This document shows, piece after piece, positions 58,176 to 64,000 of a DNA stretch of 64,000 nt (position 1 is the first letter of the stretch; each line of letters begins with the position of its first letter). Made by a program: the position numbers and the translations under genes. Below the pieces are notes generated by a model. The model was not told the DNA's origin, did no database searches, and saw only the letters and a program-made list of their open reading frames with translations. Source of the stretch: Albula goreensis (lineage: Eukaryota; Chordata; Actinopteri; Albuliformes; Albulidae); contig CM040751.1 in NCBI GenBank assembly GCA_022829145.1, positions 6,389,364-6,453,363 on the forward strand, in the 5' to 3' direction.

Positions 58176-59741
58176 GGAAAAGCCATGCCTCATATTAAAA
58201 TATTAGTATTATGTGTTTCTGTCATGAAGGAGATGTTCATGGAGTTTTTTTCTAGAACCTGATAGATTCTGAGAGTTTGTGGGTGTTGGGTATTCATGTT
58301 GAAGAAGCAATCAATTGAGACGGAAAGAGAAGTATTTCAAATGAAGATGCAATCATGGTCACACGGATTAAATAGTTCCGATTAGTTCCATTATCCTCGG
58401 CCTTTGGTTTTGGTTACTTTGTGAGAATGTTTGTTGGGCATTGTATTTGGTAAGAGGTTCCCTGTGAGATATGGACATTTGTTTCATGATGTCTTTTGGA
58501 GCAGGATCTGAATGCCATTCCCTGATCCCTGAATGATGTGTTAAGCGCATGTGAAATGGACATGTGAACATATGTAAATACATGTGATGAAAATGTGGTT
58601 TCACAAATAAACACAGGATGAAATCTGAACATTTTATCACATGATGAACGAACATGGCAACGCGTTGTACAGATGGTCCTTGCGTGTTACCTATGCGGCA
58701 AAAGCACAAAATTCATAACAGGTTCAGAATGAATATTCAGATTCCTATCAACACAGGCACTGTTTGCATTTCCATTTGTTTTGTTCCCACCTTGCAGGTG
58801 TTATCAGAATGCAAACTGGCTGAAGAAAATAAATAAATAAAATAAATGGCAGACACAAGAACAAACACATTGGTTTTTGTAGGCTTCCAACGGTACAATA
58901 TTGTTTGTACCCTGGTGGACATAACTATCATCATTCTAATTAGCGAAGAAGCATTCACTGTTGAACCTTTGAAACAGCAAATCCTATGAAAAAAATAACT
59001 GCTGGATCCAATTCAGTTGATCAGCAAAAAAAAAGATTAAAAATAGAATAGTTTGGCAATGAGATAAATTAATCTCAACGGTCACAGCTGCCTTTCTGTA
59101 AATGACCAAAATATGGAGAGTGGGAAGAAAGGATTTGCTTTTGTCATGATGAAGATGATGATATGGTTTCTCTGCGGCTTTGTTGCAGTCGTCAGTCCAA
59201 ATGCAAGTGGCCCTGGATAAGAACACATTAATGCTTAAATTATGAAACCGAATGTTCCCTTTTTTGTAACTGAGGTAGGTGAAGCCTACCTAAAATTGAA
59301 ATGAAGTTACAAGGATGGCATTCTTTTGTTTGCACTGTAAGGTGCAATTATAAATGTGTTATATCCATCACAGTCCGTAGTTATAACAATATCAACAGCC
59401 AATAATAATGCATTTGGCATGACATCCAGAAAGTGATATGGCACTCCTTGTCCATGCGTGTTCTATATATGTACCTTCTTTACTCTTCAATGGAATGCAT
59501 TGAAATCCAGATTTAAGTTTTGGTGAAAAAGCCAAACCTACAGACGGAAGACTGTCTGTGTCATTGAGGTTCAGGGATGCCACCAGCCCAGCCGTAACCT
59601 TAACCAAATAAGGTTCATTAAACAATACAGATATGCATGGCTAATGGACAAATAAATATAAATAACAACTGAAAGTAACATAAAGATATCAATGAAGAAA
59701 GTGATTTTATCTCAAGCTTAAGAGATACAGATTTCAGGTTC
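58176..59741. other. Non-coding, no gene seen
   Basis: AT-rich sequence with short frames on the minus strand only; no domains, no named repeat. Confidence 0.55.
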
Positions 59742-59769
59742 CTTTCCATTTGCACTGGAAAATGGAAAG
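59742..59769. other. Perfect 10-bp hairpin
   Basis: CTTTCCATTT (59742-59751) and AAATGGAAAG (59760-59769) pair perfectly around an 8-base loop. The stem is too short for a typical microRNA precursor. Confidence 0.7.
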
Positions 59770-61679
59770 CAGTTTAGAAGAAGACCTCGTGCCCTGAAAC
59801 GTCCTGGTGTACGCGTGCCAAACATTAAGGGCATAATGAACTGGAGGGTTGTGATGAGGCACAGGTTTAATCAGAGTTCAGGGGTACATTTGAGGAGAGG
59901 AAGAGAAACGTGTCTGTGTTTCAACATTGTTTCTCAGTGTTGAGAGCTGCAAAGCCTTGTGTCTTGGGAGCAGATGCCTTTCTTTAGAAATAGAAGGTGT
60001 AACTGCCGAAGCATTGTTCTGAGCTCGGCTCGAGAAATCAAAAAAATCCCAGCTCTGTCCTGACACAATCTACAGATTTTCTGGGGTTTTGAAAACACAC
60101 GCTGAATAGTTATGACTGTCTGGTATGCTAACCCCCAAGGATTCAAACCAAACAGAATTTCACCACCATATGGACTGAAGAATGACAGCTTTCAATGCAC
60201 TGGGCTGCTTGCGGTTTGACCCAGTTCTGCACTCATGCCCTCTCTCGCTTTTTTATTTTTTTAAATAATATTCTTACAGCAACAGCCTCAAGCTTTGCGT
60301 TTTGTGAAATGAGGTAAAGTAAACCACCCTTCTGTTCCTTACTTTAAAAGTAAACATTAGATCATTATTTAAAAAAAATCTTCTGGCAATTTGCTTCCAA
60401 CAAAGCCATGTAATCTTTTTTCAAAGTCAAGATCTCAACTTACAGACGCTGTATCAAATAAGGAAGTGAACAACCAAATTATTAACTGATTTATTTTCTA
60501 ATTTTTGTCAAAATACTCTTAAATTTGGGATAACTTTGGTCTTTTTTTTACATTTTATTAAACATTTTATTGCATTTATCATATTAGAAATTCAAAATGT
60601 ACTTCAAATCAATCAATCATTTTCAATGACTTTCATTTTTTTAAATACATTTCTGGTAAGTTCTGGTATTCATGGAGAAGCAAATTCACCAATATTTCCA
60701 TTTTGAAAATATCAGAACAAACAGCAGGAAGCGATATCACCTCCTGACTAGCCAATCAAAGTAATTAATGGATTGTCATGGTTTATTCTCTCCCCGTTTT
60801 ACAGTTCACCATTGCTTCAGTGAACAAGATATATTGCAGCACTGGGGGAGGTTTTCCCTCCCATTCTGTTAAACACCACACATCATTACAGGCCGAGTGA
60901 AACAAGACCACACGTTTTTGTGTGCTTGTTTTTCCATAAGATTTTCATGTCAGTATCGAGTATCACTAAACAGATCCATAAATTCACTTTGAACACAGGA
61001 GGGCAGAGTAAAAAGTAATTTTGTCAATATTTTTTTAACTTAGACCTTCAAAAGCATTTGTATTTACCAAGAACTTTGGATCAACTTTTAGGATAATTCA
61101 AAGTATTTTTACTGAAACATTCTTATTCGTAACTGTTAGGTTGTACTGTATTCTCTCATTTTCCATTAATATTTTGCATGTTCAAACATTGTCCAGATGC
61201 AAAGAAGATCGGCTATAAACAGACTAGTTTATCAGTCCACCATGTTATTCATAACACCCAATCATTGACTATGATTAGCATCTCATAATATCTTGATGGA
61301 TTTGCACAACCACAACAGGACGACTGAATCTTGAAGAAAGGTGCAGTTTTGTAGTGGGCAAAGACATTTACTTGCAAATCAAAACTGAGATTATTTTTGA
61401 CAAAATGTTTGCTCATATTTGTATTCCTTGAATTATCTTTCATAACATATCTACAGTTTAATCTGACCATTGCTGCGCAAGGATATCTGACTGTTGGTTG
61501 GAAAGAACCAGAAAATCTGGCATGATCAGTCCCTAATGTAGTTATGGTCTTGTGAATGAAGTCAACCTTGAAGAAAAAAGACAGGGGTGAAAAGCTACAT
61601 TGATCCTTTGGGCAAATTCAGTGTAGTATGTGTATATAATTAGATCACAACTTGAACAGTCTGTCACACCACCGAGCTT
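59770..61679. other. AT-rich non-coding stretch
   Basis: Nearly 2 kb, very AT-rich between 60250 and 61150 (TTTTTTTA, ATTTTATTAAACATTTTATT). No frames of note, no named repeat. Confidence 0.55.
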
Positions 61680-61960
61680 GTGTCATTAAGCTGTAAAAAT
61701 TTCCTATGCTTGATTGCGCGAGCTGCTGGTCTCTCGTCGCAATAATCTCCTTATAATGAAGATTTGCATGAATCTCTGTTCGGTGAATTTTCCCACAGCC
61801 ATCCATTTTATCTGTCATAAGGAAATTAAACTTATGCGCCTATAGGAGGTGCCTGCATTTCCAAGAAGTAAGTTCCGATGACCAATGGCAGACGCATTTA
61901 TTCTCCGATGATCTCCTCTCCATCCCAAACTGCTGCAGCTTTTCTGGGGAAAATCCATTT
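61680..61960. promoter_or_regulatory. Candidate conserved block with POU octamer
   Basis: Has an exact octamer ATTTGCAT at 61762-61769, CpG-keeping words (TTGATTGCGCGAGC, CTCTCGTCGCAATAATC, TTATGCGCCTATAGG), a CCAAT core near 61882 and no repeats or long frames. The surroundings are AT-rich and featureless, so this stands out. Confidence 0.4.
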
Positions 61961-64000
61961 TCAACAAGAGGAGCAGTCTTTCAAAATGTATGTTGACTCC
62001 CTGAAATATGCATCAAAGGATTGAGGGGGAGGAGTCCTTAGAAACTTCAATCTCTTGGCTCACACCTGTTCAAAAAAAAAAAAAAAAAACTGGTGGAGAT
62101 GACATCTAATTGGTAGTGTGGATGGCTCTTTGACTTTAGGCTCTCCATGTCAAACACAGTGGCTGGGATCACCTCATGGACCAGCACTGGTGACTGATGT
62201 CAGCAGACTTGTAACATCACTATCAGATATTACCCATGATCCTCCACTCCCATGTCATTTATCTTCAGCCTCAAAGGCATTTATCTCCAACTTCAGTACT
62301 TTCCTTGGGAAAAGAGAGCTAATTTCCGGTACGATTCTACCCTCTTCAAACACTGCCAAACCCAAGTCATGCTTCCCTCTGATACTGTCTCTCCCATTTT
62401 TCACACGGATGAAATGAAGTGAGGACGATGGGGAGATTTGGCAGATCCACACATTGTACTTTGACACACACTAAATTAAGGCACTCGATTGGCGAGTAGT
62501 GTCGGTGAAGCCAACCGAACATTTTCCTGCCAATTAACTTGTCACAAGTGTATGACTTTTGTAACGGCATATTTCACAATAAGTCATAGTTGTATGCAGT
62601 TATGAAATAGTCACATGCAGTTATGAAAAAAACATTCATTTAAATGTGACAGATTATAATCACGAGCAAAAATGGCATTTGTAAAATGCCAGATACGTAG
62701 AATGACGTCCCCAGAAAATGTAATTACAGCAAAGAGCCTTTAAAATTGAATCTAACCAACTGCATCACTGATTTATTGACAGATAAATAATCCATCCAAT
62801 AATCCATATTTATCAAAAACGAATCACTGATGGTCTTAGAATTTAAATGACTGCTGCTCAATACAATGCCTCATATCAGTAACATAATGGTTTGTTTTTT
62901 ATTTCATCATCATCTTATGATCTCTATTTTTGACGTGCACTTCTTTTCTGTGTGTGTGAGAGAGAGAGAGAGAGAGACAGAGAGATATTATCGGTTCAAA
63001 AGTTTAAGCAGTCACTTTCATCTGATATGATCCTCTCCAGTCCTAATATCTTTCATTTCTAAAGCTGCTCCGGAACATTCAGTCCCTCCTGTTATCACAC
63101 ATCAACCGATTTGCGAGGGATCCTATGGAAAATGGCATTGACCTTCAAAAGGTCACTTGAATCTTCTCCGAATGAATCCATGTCATATAAAGTGTGTTAT
63201 TATCAAATGCCTTGTTTGCACATATAAACATCATTTCCCTCAATTTTGGGTTACAGATGATTTCATGTGATATTTCTCTACTTTCTCAGCAGAGTTTAGC
63301 AAGTTTGGTCATGTTGCTGGAATTCAGTCTTGACTCCTCCAGTGTAAGCGCCTGAGTCATGGTTCACCACAAAGTCTTCAGAAGTTAGACTGAATCGAGG
63401 CTCAAATGTGAGGATAAGGCACAAAGTGAGCTTACAGGGCAAGCCCTCAAAAAATGAATACCTCAAATGGAGACATAAAGAATGAGTCTTTGAGACCAGA
63501 ACCTGGGACAAAGCACAGCCATGGTTTATGTGAGACCCAATAAGCCAAGCTAAGCAAACTGCACCGAAATGCATTTATAGATTCTATTACTTTTAGTCAA
63601 TTTCATGGTTGACAGTCAGTGGTTATGGATGAGTTGCAATGGGTACAGGAAGGCCTACTTCCCGAACAGTGGAAACAAACATTCATCCAGGTGTCAAAGG
63701 CCTCACCTCTCTCTTTGTTCTCTTGGCTTCCATTTTATGCTTGAGTGTTTGAAATTGATTCCTTTGAGAATGAATGACACCCCTGCCGTTCAGGATTGGG
63801 GTGGAAGGAACTGAGAGGTAGGGCCAATGTGTCTCCGCTTTGAGTAAAGGCTTTAAAATACCCCAGGTAGTTTTACACACCATGCATTTTAAATGTTAAT
63901 TTTTTCTTGTTTGTAGTTTGTGACAGCTGTGTATGGAAAAATACATTTAGGAGGGAAAATATTGTCCTTAAATGTTCTCACTGATGCACATTTTGAGTCT
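61961..64000. other. Non-coding to window end
   Basis: Unique sequence with an 18-base A run at 62072-62089 and a TG/GA simple repeat at 62949-62986. The 99-codon frame at 62118-62417 and the 92-codon minus frame at 63296-63574 have no domains. A box-A-like CAAGCTAAGCA near 63548 has no 5S-like continuation. Confidence 0.5.

Noticed and set aside
62072-62089. Poly-A tail of a retrocopy
   Set aside because: No recognisable retrocopied body on the left; only an 18-base A run.
63545-63556. Second 5S-like head (CAAGCTAAGCA)
   Set aside because: No box C-like TTGGATGGG sequence or SINE body follows; a chance match.

Overview
This window reads as non-coding nuclear DNA of a ray-finned fish, most likely a teleost. 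The main evidence is the repeat content: short tRNA-derived SINEs with the fish-type 3' tail GTAAGTCGCTTTGGATAAAA (54.2 kb, and reversed at 6.65 kb), a 5S rRNA-derived SINE (49.0-49.5 kb), very long CA/TG microsatellites, and a pogo/Tigger-type non-autonomous DNA transposon (31.6-31.9 kb). No bacterial or viral gene organisation is present. The species cannot be fixed from the sequence alone.

I find no protein-coding gene I would defend. Every open frame over 100 codons is an AT-rich accident, a low-complexity frame over a CA/TG tract, or lies across a repeat. Two small places have weak exon-like signals and are reported as candidates only. One is a TATA box, a strong pyrimidine-tract splice acceptor and a 71-codon frame at 16.44-16.82 kb. 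The other is an acceptor, a 33-codon phase-0 frame and a GTAAGT donor at 43.87-44.03 kb. The window is therefore either a gene desert or the inside of a very large intron.

Layout: 0-15.9 kb is unique sequence with three SINEs (6.65, 9.35 and 12.8 kb) and one degraded repeat (14.1 kb). 15.9-22.3 kb has several blocks resembling conserved non-coding elements (15.95, 18.06, 19.56 and 21.24 kb), the promoter-like segment, a large CA tract (16.85-17.24 kb) and a strong G-quadruplex motif (22.25 kb). 23.0-26.1 kb holds a SINE between two diverged direct copies of a 220-bp sequence. 29-35.4 kb has more regulatory-looking blocks, the Tigger element, two TG arrays and a CTCF-like motif. 39-42.1 kb is dense in homeodomain-type AT motifs and has a nested hairpin. 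46-49.5 kb has two divergent CTCF-consensus motifs, one carried inside the 5S-derived SINE. 50-58.2 kb is the most repeat-rich part. 58-64 kb is mostly plain sequence with one octamer-bearing block at 61.7 kb.

How it may work together (inference): the mix of low interspersed-repeat density, scattered TAAT/ATTA-rich and CpG-retaining blocks and CTCF-like motifs is what is usually seen in regulatory deserts around vertebrate developmental genes. The target gene is outside the window and I cannot name it. All conserved-element calls rest on composition and motif content, not on an alignment.
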